Assembly (NCBI RefSeq): GCF_040219615.1
Contig: NZ_JAVJSE010000040.1
Span: 62,001 to 126,000, forward strand
Source of the DNA: Thalassobaculum_A sp040219615
GTDB lineage: Bacteria; Pseudomonadota; Alphaproteobacteria; Thalassobaculales; Thalassobaculaceae
Length of the DNA stretch: 64,000 nucleotides
Direction: 5' to 3'
This document shows, piece by piece, positions 1 to 11,107 of the stretch (the stretch's first letter is position 1; each line of letters starts with the position of its first letter). The translations under genes and the position numbers were made by a program. Below the pieces are notes generated by a model that searched no databases, had not been told where the DNA came from, and saw only the letters and a program-made list of their open reading frames with translations.

Positions 1-784
1 AGCCGAGGTCGGCGCAGTAGGCGACGATATGGACCTGCGGCATCGCCATGGCGACGCAGCAGGCGATGCCGGCCAGCATCAGCAGGGTCTGCAGGGTCTG
101 CGGCGACATCGGCGGACGCGCGGTGCCTCGCTGCGGCGTCGCCGTCGGCGGCACCGAGGCCAGGGTCGCCGGCGCCCGCCGGCGCAGGGTCGCCGACAGC
201 GGCAGCAGGGTCACGAAGCAGAACACCGCGATCGCCAGGTGGGCGTCGCGCCAGCCCCAGTTGTCGATCATCGCCTGCACGATCGGCGGCCAGACCGTGC
301 CGGCGAGATAGCTGCCACTGGCCCCGATCGCGACCGCGATGCCGCGGCGGCGCACGAACCACAACGAGACGTCGGAGATGATCGGGCCGAAGGTCGCGGA
401 GCTGCCGAGCAGGCCGATCAGAAGGCCCTGGGCGGCCATGAACTGCCAGAGGCTGGTCGCCTGGCTGGACAGGGCATAGCCGAGCGCCAGCGCGACCGTG
501 CCGCCGCGCAGCGGCACCAGGATGCCGAACCGGTCGGCGAGCCGCCCCATGGCGATGCCGCCGACCGCGAAGCCGATCATGGTCAGGGTGTAGGGCAGCG
601 ACGCATCGGCGCGGGCCACCTGGAACTCGGCCTCGACGGCCGGCAGCGTCACCACCACCGACCACAGGCCGACACCGCCGATCATGCTGACCAGCAGCGA
701 CATGGCGAGCCGGTACCAGGCGTAGGCGCTATCGGCCCCGCCGGCCGGCGCCTCCCCTTCGGGGGCACGACTGGCCGTCGTCAC
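1..784 (-). CDS. MFS transporter, N-terminal part (cut by window edge)
   Basis: The minus-strand frame opens at a GTG at 784 and runs off the left edge, so only about 261 N-terminal residues are present. A GAGGA ribosome binding site lies just upstream of the GTG. After a roughly 20-residue polar, Ala/Gly-rich start, the protein shows successive hydrophobic helices and the MFS loop 2-3 signature GRLADRFG. A charged Arg-rich linker (around residues 200-225) then leads into a second helix bundle. The overall look is that of the monocarboxylate or oxalate/formate antiporter-like MFS branch, but the substrate cannot be read from the sequence. It is divergent from the chemoreceptor at 1085, with which it shares a 300-base intergenic region. 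Confidence 0.85.
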   Translation of the reverse strand, partial: MTTASRAPEGEAPAGGADSAYAWYRLAMSLLVSMIGGVGLWSVVVTLPAVEAEFQVARADASLPYTLTMIGFAVGGIAMGRLADRFGILVPLRGGTVALALGYALSSQATSLWQFMAAQGLLIGLLGSSATFGPIISDVSLWFVRRRGIAVAIGASGSYLAGTVWPPIVQAMIDNWGWRDAHLAIAVFCFVTLLPLSATLRRRAPATLASVPPTATPQRGTARPPMSPQTLQTLLMLAGIACCVAMAMPQVHIVAYCADLG

Positions 785-914
785 GATCCGTCCTCTCAGG
801 AACGGGCATCCGGAGCGGGAAATGCCGCCCGGACGGCCCGATTGCAGTGGCCGACACGTTATCGGGGCCGGCGGAGTCGCACAACCGCCCCGGACGCGAT
901 GGACTCATGCCGGT

Positions 915-929
915 TTAACCATTTGGTAA
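915..929 (+). promoter_or_regulatory. CtrA-like box (TTAA-N7-GTAA) in the 785-1084 intergenic region
   Basis: The 300-base gap between the divergent MFS and chemoreceptor genes is AT-rich in its centre (about 905-985). It holds TTAA, seven bases, then GTAA. This is one mismatch from the alphaproteobacterial CtrA full site TTAA-N7-TTAA, which often controls motility and chemotaxis genes. It lies about 160 bases upstream of the chemoreceptor start. I see nothing else definite in the gap apart from the ribosome binding site AAGGAG at 1073-1078. Confidence 0.35.
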
Positions 930-1084
930 GCACCCCGGCATATCGTGAAAAGGGAAATTCAAGTGTACGTAATACTTATAAAAAGCCGCTGATCTCGAAG
1001 ATCCCGTAAGGACTCGACCGGCCGGGCACTGTGGCCCTAGAACGGCTGGCAGACATGACTTTTCGCTGAGGCAAGGAGCAGATC

Positions 1085-2785
1085 GTGACCACCGTCCCGA
1101 CCCGGATTTCCATGGCCGTCACCTTCAAGGCCAAGTTGTATATCCTGATGCTCATCGTCTGTGTCGCGCTGGCCGCGGTGTCGGGCGCCGCGGTCTACGG
1201 ATCCGGTCGGATGGCGCAGGCCGGCGACAGCCTCGGCGGCGCGGTGCGGAACTTCCAGTTCGGCTCGCGGGTGTCGCTGCTGGTCGAGAAGCAGCGCGGC
1301 TTCGTCACCGGCGCCGCCGCCGAGCTCGATCTAGACCGGCAGGCCTCGCTGCGCGAGCAGTTCGTGGCGACCATGGCGACGTTCCAGGAGACCCTGGCGA
1401 CGGCGCGCGAGACGGCGGACGCGGAGACCGCCGCGTCGATCGACGACATCGCCGCCAAGCTCGAGCCGGTCAACTCGACCGGCACCCAGGTCTTCGACTT
1501 CGCCAACAGCTTCGCCCAGGTCCAGGCCAACGAGCTGATCAACGGCGACTACGGCGCCAGCGTGAACGCGATCTCCGAGGCGGTCGGCGCCATGCTGGAC
1601 GCCAACCGCGCGAAGGCCGAGGCGGCGGGAACCGAGCTCACCACGTCGCGCAACCTGCTGCAGGCCGTGGTCCTGGCGGTCGCCGGCGGTGCCGCCGCGG
1701 TCGTGCTGGCACTCGGCCTGTGGCTGGTGCGCGCGATGACCGGCCGGATCGCGGCGCTGACCTCCGTCATGCAGCGGCTGGCCGACCAGGATCTCACGGT
1801 CGAGGTGCCGTCCAGCGAGGACCGCGACGAGATCGGCGTCATGGCCGGCACCGTGCAGGTGTTCAAGGACAGCATGCTCGAGGCCGGGCGGATCCGCAGC
1901 GAGCAGGACCAGGTGAAGGCTCGCAACGAGGCCGAGAAGCGCGCCGCCATGCAGCGCCTCGCCGACGAGTTCGAGGCCAGCGTCACCGGCGTCGTGGAGA
2001 TCGTGTCGTCGGCCTCGACCGAGCTGCAGTCGACCGCCCAGTCGATGTCGGCGACCGCCGAGGAGACCAGCCGGCAGTCGCAGGCGGTGGCCAGCGCCTC
2101 CGAGCAGGCCTCGACCAACGTTCAGTCGGCGGCCAGCGCCGCCGAGGAGCTGTCCTCGTCGATCTCCGAGATCAGCCGCCAGGTCACCGAGTCGACCCGG
2201 ATCGCCGGCGACGCCACCGAGCAGGCGTCGCGCACCAACACCCAGATCCACGGCCTCGCCGAGGCGGCCCAGCGGATCGGCGACGTGGTCAAGCTGATCA
2301 ACGACATCGCCGGCCAGACCAACCTGCTGGCCCTGAACGCGACCATCGAGGCGGCGCGCGCCGGCGATGCCGGCAAGGGCTTCGCGGTGGTCGCCTCGGA
2401 GGTCAAGAGCCTGGCCAACCAGACGGCGACGGCGACCGAGGAGATCAGCTCGAAGATCGCCGAGATGCAGGCCGCCACCGACCAGTCGGTGCAGGCGGTA
2501 CGGCTGATCGGGCAGACCATCGAGCAGATCAACGAGATCGCCACCGCCATCGCCTCGGCAGTCGAGCAGCAGGGGGCCGCGACCCGCGAGATCGCCCGCA
2601 ACGTGCAGGAGGCCTCGACCGGCACCCACGACGTGTCGTTCACCATCGCCGAGGTCACCCGCTCGGCGACCGACACCGGCTCGGCGTCGCACCAGGTGCT
2701 GGAGGCGGCCGGCGAGCTGTCGCGCAACGCCGAGACCCTGCGCGGCCAGGTCGACGGCTTCCTCGCGCGCATCCGGGCGACGTAG
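1085..2785 (+). CDS. Methyl-accepting chemotaxis protein
   Basis: A transmembrane chemoreceptor of 566 residues that would feed a CheA/CheW array. It has a first transmembrane helix near 17-37, a periplasmic helical sensor region near 38-189, a second helix near 190-214, and a HAMP domain near 212-265. A long cytoplasmic coiled coil follows, whose hairpin tip (about 400-455) carries the highly conserved INDIAGQTNLLALNATIEAA signature. No C-terminal CheR-binding pentapeptide is visible. The GTG at 1085 is preceded by AAGGAG with 6-base spacing; an in-frame ATG at 1112 is a possible but less well-placed start. No che genes are adjacent, so this is an orphan receptor. The ligand is unknown. A GC-rich hairpin at 2798-2822 follows the stop. 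Confidence 0.95.
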   Translation: MTTVPTRISMAVTFKAKLYILMLIVCVALAAVSGAAVYGSGRMAQAGDSLGGAVRNFQFGSRVSLLVEKQRGFVTGAAAELDLDRQASLREQFVATMATFQETLATARETADAETAASIDDIAAKLEPVNSTGTQVFDFANSFAQVQANELINGDYGASVNAISEAVGAMLDANRAKAEAAGTELTTSRNLLQAVVLAVAGGAAAVVLALGLWLVRAMTGRIAALTSVMQRLADQDLTVEVPSSEDRDEIGVMAGTVQVFKDSMLEAGRIRSEQDQVKARNEAEKRAAMQRLADEFEASVTGVVEIVSSASTELQSTAQSMSATAEETSRQSQAVASASEQASTNVQSAASAAEELSSSISEISRQVTESTRIAGDATEQASRTNTQIHGLAEAAQRIGDVVKLINDIAGQTNLLALNATIEAARAGDAGKGFAVVASEVKSLANQTATATEEISSKIAEMQAATDQSVQAVRLIGQTIEQINEIATAIASAVEQQGAATREIARNVQEASTGTHDVSFTIAEVTRSATDTGSASHQVLEAAGELSRNAETLRGQVDGFLARIRAT

Positions 2786-2797
2786 GATCATCGGCAC

Positions 2798-2822
2798 GGG
2801 AGGGGCCGCACCGGCCCCTCCC
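2798..2822 (+). terminator. GC hairpin after chemoreceptor gene
   Basis: A perfect 11-bp stem (GGGAGGGGCCG pairing with CGGCCCCTCCC) with a CAC loop begins 12 bases after the stop of the chemoreceptor gene. There is no T-tract, so it may be a Rho-dependent or weak terminator, or it may only stabilise the mRNA. Confidence 0.5.
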
Positions 2823-2845
2823 CCCGCTCTCGCCGCGAGGGGCCG

Positions 2846-4843
2846 ATGAACACGGACCACGATACCCGCCGGGACACCGCCGCCCCGCCCTTCCCCAATC
2901 TCCTGGCCCCGATCGACGTCGGCGGGCGGACGCTGCGCAACCGCACCGCCCTGGTCGCGACCGTGACCAACTACGCCCGGGCCAATCGGATCACCGACCG
3001 CTGGATCGACTTCCTGGTCGAGCGCGCCCGGGGCGGGACCGGCATGGTGATCACCGAGGTCATCGCCGTCGATCCCGACGCCAAGGCGCAGGGCTCCACC
3101 GTCACCGGCTACGATGACGACAACGTCGAGGGCTTCCGCCGCGCCGCGCGCGAGACCGAGGCCGCCGGCGCCTGCCTCGTCGGGCAGCTCTGGCACCCCG
3201 GCCGCCAGCAGCTGTGGCTGCCGGGGGTATCGCCGAAGGGCGTGTCCGACCAGCCGGACGCCTACAGCTGGACCGTCCCGCACGTGATGACCGAGGCCGA
3301 GCTGAGCCATGTGGCGGACGCCTATGTCGCGGTGGCCGAGCGGCTCCGGAACTGCGGCTTCGGCGGAGTCGAGCTGCACGGCGCGCACGGCTACCTGATC
3401 ACCCAGATCCTGTCCCCCTGGTCGAATACCCGGACCGACCGCTACGGCGGCTCGACGGAACGGCGTGCGAGCTTCGTGCGGCAGGTGGCCGAGGGCATCC
3501 GCAGGCGCTGCGGGGCGGGCTTCGTGCTCGGCCTGAAGATGCCCGGCGACGAGGGGGTGGCCGGCGGCATCGACCCCGAGGAGGCGTCGCGGATCACGGC
3601 GCACCTCGCCGAGACCGGGCTGCTCGACTACTTCGCCTACAGCCAGGGCAATTTCAGCCTCAGCCTCGAGCAGCACGTTCCCGACCTGTACTTCCGCGCC
3701 GGCCATTTCATCGACATCCACAAGCAGATCAGGCCGCACGCCAAGGGCGTGCCGGTGATGGCGGTCGGCCGTATCAACACGCCCGAACTCGCCGAGCGGA
3801 TCGTCGCCGAAGGCTATGCCGATCTCGTCGGCATGTGCCGCGCCCTGCTGGCCGATGCCGCCTTCGTCGCCAAGGCGGCGGCCGGCCGGCCGGAGGAGAT
3901 CCGCCCGTCGGTCTACGACAACCAGGCCTGGGGCGAGATCCACGCCGGCAAGCCGCTGGAGGAGCCCCAGAACCCGCGCCTCGGGCTGAAGGGCGAGGCC
4001 GGCTGGCGGCCGGAACCGGCGCCGCGCAGCCGCCACGTGGTGGTGGTCGGCGCCGGCCCCGCCGGGCTCGAGGCCGCCTGGGTCGCCGCCGCCCGCGGCC
4101 ATCGGGTGACGCTGTTGAGCGCCGGCGACGCGATCGGCGGGCACTACCGTCACGAGGCGGGACTGCCGGACCGCCGCGAGCTCGGCCTGCTGCTGGATCA
4201 CTACCGCCGGCTCCTGGAGCGCCACGGCGTCGAGGTTCGGCTGTCGGCCCGGGCCACCAGGGACGCCGTCCTGGCGCTCGCGCCCGACCACGTCGTGCTG
4301 GCGACCGGCGCCGTGCAGCGCCGGCCGCCGGGCGTCGGCGACACCGAAGCAGCCGTGTCGGGGCAGCGGGCGATGGCCCTGCTGGCGTGCGGCACCGGGC
4401 CGGTCGGCCGGGACGGCACCGTCGCGGTGTACGACCACGACCACGGACCGAGCACCTATGCGCTCGTCGACGAACTGGCGAAGACGGCGCGGCGGCTGGT
4501 GCTCCTGACCCCTCGTCCGTCCCTCGCGCGGGCGGTGAACCATTGCAGCGCGATCGGCGTGCATCGCCGGCTCTATGCGGCCGGGGTCGAGATCGTCCAC
4601 GCCGCCGAGATCGAAGGCTACGTCGACGGCACGCTCACCTGGCGCAATCCCTACACCGGCGCGCCGGGCCGCATCGACGGCGTCGACCTGCTGGTCTACT
4701 CGACGCCGCGGCAGGCGCAGGACGCGCTCGCGGCACCGCTGCGCGACGCCGGCATCGGGGTCTCGCTGGTCGGCGACGCGATGTCGCCGCGCAACCTGAT
4801 CACCGCCATCCACGAGGGACACGCGGTCGGCAACACCCTCTGA
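2846..4843 (+). CDS. TMADH/dienoyl-CoA-reductase-type FMN/FAD oxidoreductase lacking the Fe-S cysteines
   Basis: 665 residues. The N-terminal OYE-type TIM barrel (about 10-345) has the active-site and FMN segment HGAHGYLITQILSPWSN near 177-193. The C-terminal FAD/NAD domain begins with VVVVGAGPAGLEAAW near 397. The architecture matches trimethylamine dehydrogenase, 2,4-dienoyl-CoA reductase and N-methylproline demethylase homologues. In those enzymes a [4Fe-4S] cluster bound by a CxxCxxxC...C motif sits between the two domains and passes electrons between flavins. Here the aligned stretch (IRPSVYDNQAWGEIHAGKP, near 352-370) contains no cysteine at all. The fold and flavins are therefore supported, but the usual electron path is not. 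The substrate is unknown; demethylation of a betaine-like compound is one family precedent. A GAGGGG sequence upstream of the ATG serves as ribosome binding site. Confidence 0.85.
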   Translation: MNTDHDTRRDTAAPPFPNLLAPIDVGGRTLRNRTALVATVTNYARANRITDRWIDFLVERARGGTGMVITEVIAVDPDAKAQGSTVTGYDDDNVEGFRRAARETEAAGACLVGQLWHPGRQQLWLPGVSPKGVSDQPDAYSWTVPHVMTEAELSHVADAYVAVAERLRNCGFGGVELHGAHGYLITQILSPWSNTRTDRYGGSTERRASFVRQVAEGIRRRCGAGFVLGLKMPGDEGVAGGIDPEEASRITAHLAETGLLDYFAYSQGNFSLSLEQHVPDLYFRAGHFIDIHKQIRPHAKGVPVMAVGRINTPELAERIVAEGYADLVGMCRALLADAAFVAKAAAGRPEEIRPSVYDNQAWGEIHAGKPLEEPQNPRLGLKGEAGWRPEPAPRSRHVVVVGAGPAGLEAAWVAAARGHRVTLLSAGDAIGGHYRHEAGLPDRRELGLLLDHYRRLLERHGVEVRLSARATRDAVLALAPDHVVLATGAVQRRPPGVGDTEAAVSGQRAMALLACGTGPVGRDGTVAVYDHDHGPSTYALVDELAKTARRLVLLTPRPSLARAVNHCSAIGVHRRLYAAGVEIVHAAEIEGYVDGTLTWRNPYTGAPGRIDGVDLLVYSTPRQAQDALAAPLRDAGIGVSLVGDAMSPRNLITAIHEGHAVGNTL

Positions 4844-4844
4844 G

Positions 4845-4876
4845 AAAAACGGGCGGAATCCTCTCGGATCCCGCCC
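4845..4876 (-). terminator. Intrinsic terminator of the glpVSTPQU operon
   Basis: The stem is GGGCGG plus ATCC pairing with GGAT plus CCGCCC (4851-4876) with a TCTC loop. Read on the minus strand it is followed by TTTTT (4849-4845), a classical intrinsic terminator about 70 bases past the glpU stop. On the plus strand the hairpin follows the oxidoreductase stop without a T-tract, so it may act weakly in that direction too. Confidence 0.8.
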
Positions 4877-4945
4877 AGTGGGCTCCTCCCCGGGAAGGGA
4901 ACCTACTTCACGCGGCCCTCGCGCCAGGCCGTCGGCGAGCTTTCG

Positions 4946-5239
4946 CTAAACCCAGCGGAACACCACGCCGGCGTAGACCAGCGCGATGACCAGCGGCGCC
5001 CACAGCGGCGTGCCCACCAGGCCCAACCACGCCAGGAAGATGAAGGCGCTGCCCAGCAGCGAAATGAACAGGCGGTCGCCGCGCGTCGTGTCGAGCCCGA
5101 GGATGCCGTGCCGCGGGCCGCCGCCGGGCGACCGGTACTCCCACGCCGTCATGCCGGCCAGGCACAGAAAGATGAAGGCGAAGAACGCGAAGGTCGGCCA
5201 GGTCCAGGCCATCCAGGCGAAGAGCGATGTCCCCTGCAT
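4946..5239 (-). CDS. glpU: GlpU-like DUF2160 small membrane protein of the glycerol ABC system
   Basis: 97 residues with about three hydrophobic segments (around 8-32, 57-76 and 79-96), fitting the DUF2160 family. In rhizobial glpSTPQUV operons this small integral membrane protein sits next to the permeases; its role is unknown. The ATG at 5239 is preceded by a GGGGGA sequence and lies 11 bases after the glpQ stop, so translation is likely coupled. It is the last gene of the operon, followed by a strong terminator at 4845-4876. The function is assigned by position and family only. Confidence 0.8.
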   Translation of the reverse strand: MQGTSLFAWMAWTWPTFAFFAFIFLCLAGMTAWEYRSPGGGPRHGILGLDTTRGDRLFISLLGSAFIFLAWLGLVGTPLWAPLVIALVYAGVVFRWV

Positions 5240-5250
5240 AGCGTCCCCCG

Positions 5251-6048
<798 letters not shown>

Positions 6049-6050
6049 GG

Positions 6051-6914
6051 CTACCTCGCCTCATTGCGCATCATGAGCGTATAGAACAGCCAGCTCATGA
6101 GCAGGATGATCAGGAAGTAGACCAGCGACATCGCCGCCGCCGGCCCGAGGTCGAACTGGCCGAGCGCCGTCTTCACCAGGTCGATCGAGAGGAAGGTGGT
6201 CGCGGTGCCGGGACCGCCGCCGGTGAGCACCACGACCTCCGTGTAGATCATGAAGGAATCCATGAACCGCAGCAGGATGGCGATGGTCAGCACGTAGCGG
6301 AGTTTCGGCAGCTGGATGTAGCGGAACACCGCCCAAGGCCGCGCGCCGTCGATCTTGGCGGCCTGGTAGTAGGCGTCGGGGATCGAGACCAGCCCCGCGT
6401 AGCACAGCAGCACCACCAGCGACGTCCAGTGCCAGACGTCCATCAGGACCACCGTGAACCAGGCCGCCGTGGGATCGCGGGTGTAGTTGTAGTCGAAGCC
6501 GAGACCATGCACGATCTCGCTCAGCAGGCCGATGGTCGGCAGCGCCATGATGTTCCACATCGCGCCGACGACGTTCCACGGGATCAGCAGCGGCAGCGCC
6601 ATCAGCACCAGGCAGACCGACACCCACGGTCCGCGCCGCGGCATCGCCAGCGCGATCGCCAGTCCCAGCGGAACCTCGATCGCCAGGATCAGAAACGTGA
6701 AGCCGAGTTGCCGCAGCAGCGCCGAGTGGAAGCGCTCCGACCGCAGCACTTCCTCGAACCAGCGCACCCCGGACCAGAAGAACATGTTGGAGCCGAACGA
6801 CTCCTGGACCGAGTAGTTGACCACCGTCATGAGCGGGATGACGGCATTGAACGCCACCAGCAGAACGACCGGCAGAACGAACCACCACGCGCGCTGATTG
6901 ACCGTCTTGTTCAT
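6051..6914 (-). CDS. glpP: Glycerol ABC transporter permease GlpP
   Basis: 287 residues, a MalF-type ABC permease with about six membrane segments. The first spans roughly 11-31. The EAA-loop segment DAYYQAAKIDGARPWAVF is present near 195-212. Its start codon overlaps the glpT stop by four bases (ATGA), showing translational coupling with the ATPase gene upstream. It partners with GlpQ. Nothing is missing compared with family members. Confidence 0.9.
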   Translation of the reverse strand: MNKTVNQRAWWFVLPVVLLVAFNAVIPLMTVVNYSVQESFGSNMFFWSGVRWFEEVLRSERFHSALLRQLGFTFLILAIEVPLGLAIALAMPRRGPWVSVCLVLMALPLLIPWNVVGAMWNIMALPTIGLLSEIVHGLGFDYNYTRDPTAAWFTVVLMDVWHWTSLVVLLCYAGLVSIPDAYYQAAKIDGARPWAVFRYIQLPKLRYVLTIAILLRFMDSFMIYTEVVVLTGGGPGTATTFLSIDLVKTALGQFDLGPAAAMSLVYFLIILLMSWLFYTLMMRNEAR

Positions 6915-8011
6915 GGTGCTGCCTCCTCCCCGGTGATCAGCCAGCCGTCGCGGTAGACCCAGCTACGCTCCGGCGCGAAGCGCACATGCGCCGTGTCGCT
7001 CGGAATCGGCTGGCCCTCGGGGACCAGCATCTTGATCTTGTGACCGTCGTGCTCGGTCTCGACGATGCGGTGCCGGCCCGCATCGAGCGCCTTCACCACC
7101 CGGACCGGAATGCCCCCTGCCGCGCCCTGCGGGACAAAGCTGACGAATTCCGGCCTGACACCGAGTTCCAGCCTGCCGCCGTCGCCGCGGTAGTCGCCGG
7201 CGTTCACGCTGTCGACCGCCTGGCCGGCGAACACGACCCGACCCCCCGCGATCTCGCACGGCAACACGTTCATCCCGGGCGAGCCGATGAAGTGCCCGAC
7301 GAACGTATGGTTGGGCCGCTCGAACAGTTCCACCGGGGTGCCGGTCTGAACGATCTGCCCGTCGTTCATCACCACGACCTGGTCGGCGAAGGTCAGCGCC
7401 TCGGTCTGATCGTGGGTGACGTAGATCATCGTGACGCGGATGCGCTGGTGCAGCTCCTTGAGCTTGGAGCGCAGCACCCATTTCAGATGCGGGTCGATGA
7501 CGGTCAACGGCTCGTCGAACATGATGACGTTCACGTCCGAGCGGGCCAGCCCGCGGCCGAGGGAGATCTTCTGCTTGCCGTCCGCGGTCAGGCCGGCCGC
7601 GCGATGCCGGAGCATGTCCTCCAGCTCGAGCATCTCGGCGACCTCGCGCACCCGGCGGTCGACCTCGCCGGGCTCGACACCCCGGTTGCGCAGGGGGAAG
7701 GCCAGATTGTCGTAGACCGTCATGGTGTCGTAGATCACCGGGAACTGGAACACCTGGGCGATGTTCCGCTCCTCCGGGGAGGCCCCGGTGACGTCCCGAC
7801 CGTCGAACAGGATCTGTCCCTCCGTCGGTCGCAGCAGGCCCGAGATCACGTTCAGCAGCGTGGTCTTCCCGCAGCCTGACGGACCGAGCAGGGCGTAGGC
7901 CCCGCCGTCCGACCAGTCGATCGTCAGGCGCTTCAGCGCCCAGTCGCTTTCGCCGTCCGGCCGCGCGGCATAGCTGTGCCGCAGATCGCGAAGCTGGATC
8001 TTGGCCATCAT
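6911..8011 (-). CDS. glpT: Glycerol ABC transporter ATPase GlpT (degenerate signature motif)
   Basis: 366 residues: a nucleotide-binding domain followed by a TOBE-like regulatory domain (about 245-360). Visible motifs are Walker A GPSGCGKTT (43-51), the Q-loop in VFQFP (87-91), Walker B MFDEP (164-168) and the switch histidine in YVTHDQ (H200). The ABC signature is not LSGGQ but LTADGKQ (141-147). The partner GlpS shows the opposite pattern: intact signature, missing switch histidine. In a GlpS-GlpT heterodimer the only complete ATP site would use GlpT's Walker motifs with GlpS's signature. The gene overlaps both neighbours by four bases, so the pair is made in a fixed ratio. Confidence 0.92.
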   Translation of the reverse strand: MMAKIQLRDLRHSYAARPDGESDWALKRLTIDWSDGGAYALLGPSGCGKTTLLNVISGLLRPTEGQILFDGRDVTGASPEERNIAQVFQFPVIYDTMTVYDNLAFPLRNRGVEPGEVDRRVREVAEMLELEDMLRHRAAGLTADGKQKISLGRGLARSDVNVIMFDEPLTVIDPHLKWVLRSKLKELHQRIRVTMIYVTHDQTEALTFADQVVVMNDGQIVQTGTPVELFERPNHTFVGHFIGSPGMNVLPCEIAGGRVVFAGQAVDSVNAGDYRGDGGRLELGVRPEFVSFVPQGAAGGIPVRVVKALDAGRHRIVETEHDGHKIKMLVPEGQPIPSDTAHVRFAPERSWVYRDGWLITGEEAAP

Positions 8012-9078
8012 TCGCCTCCTTCGACGCGGCGGTGATCGAGGTCGAAGAACATGGTGTGGCTCATGTCGACGAAGAGCCGGGCCACCGACCCGACCTCGAA
8101 CGGATGGATGCCGGGCGACTGCGAGACCCAGGTCTGACCGCCGAGATCGAAGTGAACCGCGCTTTCCGACCCGCTGAGCTCGGCGATCAACACCGTGCCT
8201 TCGATCGCCGCCGCATCGGGGGTGGCGGGCGACGGCGTGATGTGATGCGGACGGATGCCGATCGTGTAGGCGCCGTCGGGCAGGCCGCGCGCTGCCTGCC
8301 CGACCGGCAGCCGGAAGTCGCCGAGCTGGATCTCCGAACCCTGCTTGAGGACCTGGGCCGTGTTGATCGGCGGATCGGAGAACACCCGGGCGGTGATCAG
8401 GTCTGCGGGGCGGCGGTAGAGCCCGGCGGTCTCGCCGAACTGGGTCACGGCACCGGCGTGGAGCGTCGCGGTGTTGCCGCCGAACAGCAGGGCCTCACCG
8501 GGCTCGGTGGTGGCGTAGACGACGATGCAGTTGCGGTCCGCGAAGAACCGGGGCAGTTCGTCCCTGAGTTCCTCGCGCAGCTTGTAGTCGAGATTGGCGA
8601 GCGGCTCGTCGAGCAGGACCAGGTCGGCATCCTTGACCAGCGCGCGAGCGATCGCGGTGCGCTGCTGCTGGCCGCCCGACAGCTCGGCCGGCCGGCGCTT
8701 CAGCATCGGGGTGAGGCGCAGGAGCTCGGCGGCGAGCATGACCCGCCGGTCGATCTCAGGGGCTGCCATGCGGGCGACCCGCAGCGGCGACGCGATGTTG
8801 TCGTAGACGGTGAAGTTCGGATAGTTGATGAACTGCTGGTAGACCATCGCCACGTTGCGCTTCTGGACCGGAACGCCGGTGACGTTGCGGCCGCGGAACC
8901 AGACCTCGCCCGATGTCGGGCGGTCGAGCCCGGCCATCAGCTGCATGAAGGTGGTCTTGCCGGCCAGGGTGGGCCCGAGCAGCGTGTTGAACGACCCTTC
9001 CTCGAAAACCAGGCTGGTCTCGTGGATGTAGGTCTCGGCGCCGACGCGCTTGGTGATCCGCTTCAATTCCAGAGACAT
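8008..9078 (-). CDS. glpS: Glycerol ABC transporter ATPase GlpS (switch histidine missing)
   Basis: 356 residues, an ABC ATPase with a C-terminal TOBE-like domain. Walker A is GPTLAGKTT (35-43), unusual in its middle residues but keeping GxxxxGKT. A Q-loop (YQQ, 80-82), a perfect signature LSGGQ (133-137) and Walker B LLDEP (155-159) are present. The H-loop reads VVYATTEPGEA, so the switch histidine is replaced by Thr191. This complements the defective signature of GlpT and predicts an asymmetric dimer with one degenerate site. It is separated from glpV upstream by a 102-base gap that contains a hairpin, and overlaps glpT downstream. Confidence 0.92.
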   Translation of the reverse strand: MSLELKRITKRVGAETYIHETSLVFEEGSFNTLLGPTLAGKTTFMQLMAGLDRPTSGEVWFRGRNVTGVPVQKRNVAMVYQQFINYPNFTVYDNIASPLRVARMAAPEIDRRVMLAAELLRLTPMLKRRPAELSGGQQQRTAIARALVKDADLVLLDEPLANLDYKLREELRDELPRFFADRNCIVVYATTEPGEALLFGGNTATLHAGAVTQFGETAGLYRRPADLITARVFSDPPINTAQVLKQGSEIQLGDFRLPVGQAARGLPDGAYTIGIRPHHITPSPATPDAAAIEGTVLIAELSGSESAVHFDLGGQTWVSQSPGIHPFEVGSVARLFVDMSHTMFFDLDHRRVEGGE

Positions 9079-9126
9079 TGCCCGACCGCCAGCTCCGTGA
9101 TCGCCTAGTGAACCTGAAGAAGCCCC

Positions 9127-9157
9127 CCGGGACAGGCGATGACCACGCCTGCCCCGG
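9127..9157 (-). terminator. Intercistronic hairpin between glpV and glpS
   Basis: A 12-bp stem (CCGGGACAGGCG with CGCCTGCCCCGG, one A-C mismatch) with a 7-base loop lies just after the glpV stop. It has no T-tract. Such hairpins between a binding-protein gene and its transporter genes commonly protect the upstream mRNA or partly stop transcription, giving excess binding protein. That role is inferred. Confidence 0.5.
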
Positions 9158-9180
9158 AGGTATGAGGTCCGTACCGTCGC

Positions 9181-10926
<1,746 letters not shown>

Positions 10927-11010
10927 GTTCGCTTCCTCCCTGTGTGCGCACTGCTATTGCCGTTACCGGAACGGGGCGCACGTTCTGCGTCCCGGCACCT
11001 TGCGCTCCTG

Positions 11011-11032
11011 GCTGCCGCCTTACGGCCGCAGC
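11011..11032 (-). terminator. Hairpin between glpD and glpV
   Basis: A 9-bp stem (GCTGCCGCC with GGCCGCAGC, one C-C mismatch) with a TTAC loop lies 76 bases after the glpD stop on the minus strand. There is no T-run. It may separate glpD expression from the transporter block, or just stabilise the message. Confidence 0.35.
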
Positions 11033-11107
11033 GCAGGTAACCGGTTCTGCAGTTCGAGGTCATCGGCGGGGCCCGCCGGAGTCGACGCGGCCAGTCGCGG
11101 GGCGGTC

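Noticed and set aside
1331..4822. A very long minus-strand open frame opposite the chemoreceptor and FMN/FAD oxidoreductase
   Set aside because: It is low-complexity in Arg/Gly/Ala/Asp, matches no fold, and lies opposite two clear genes. It is a by-product of high GC.
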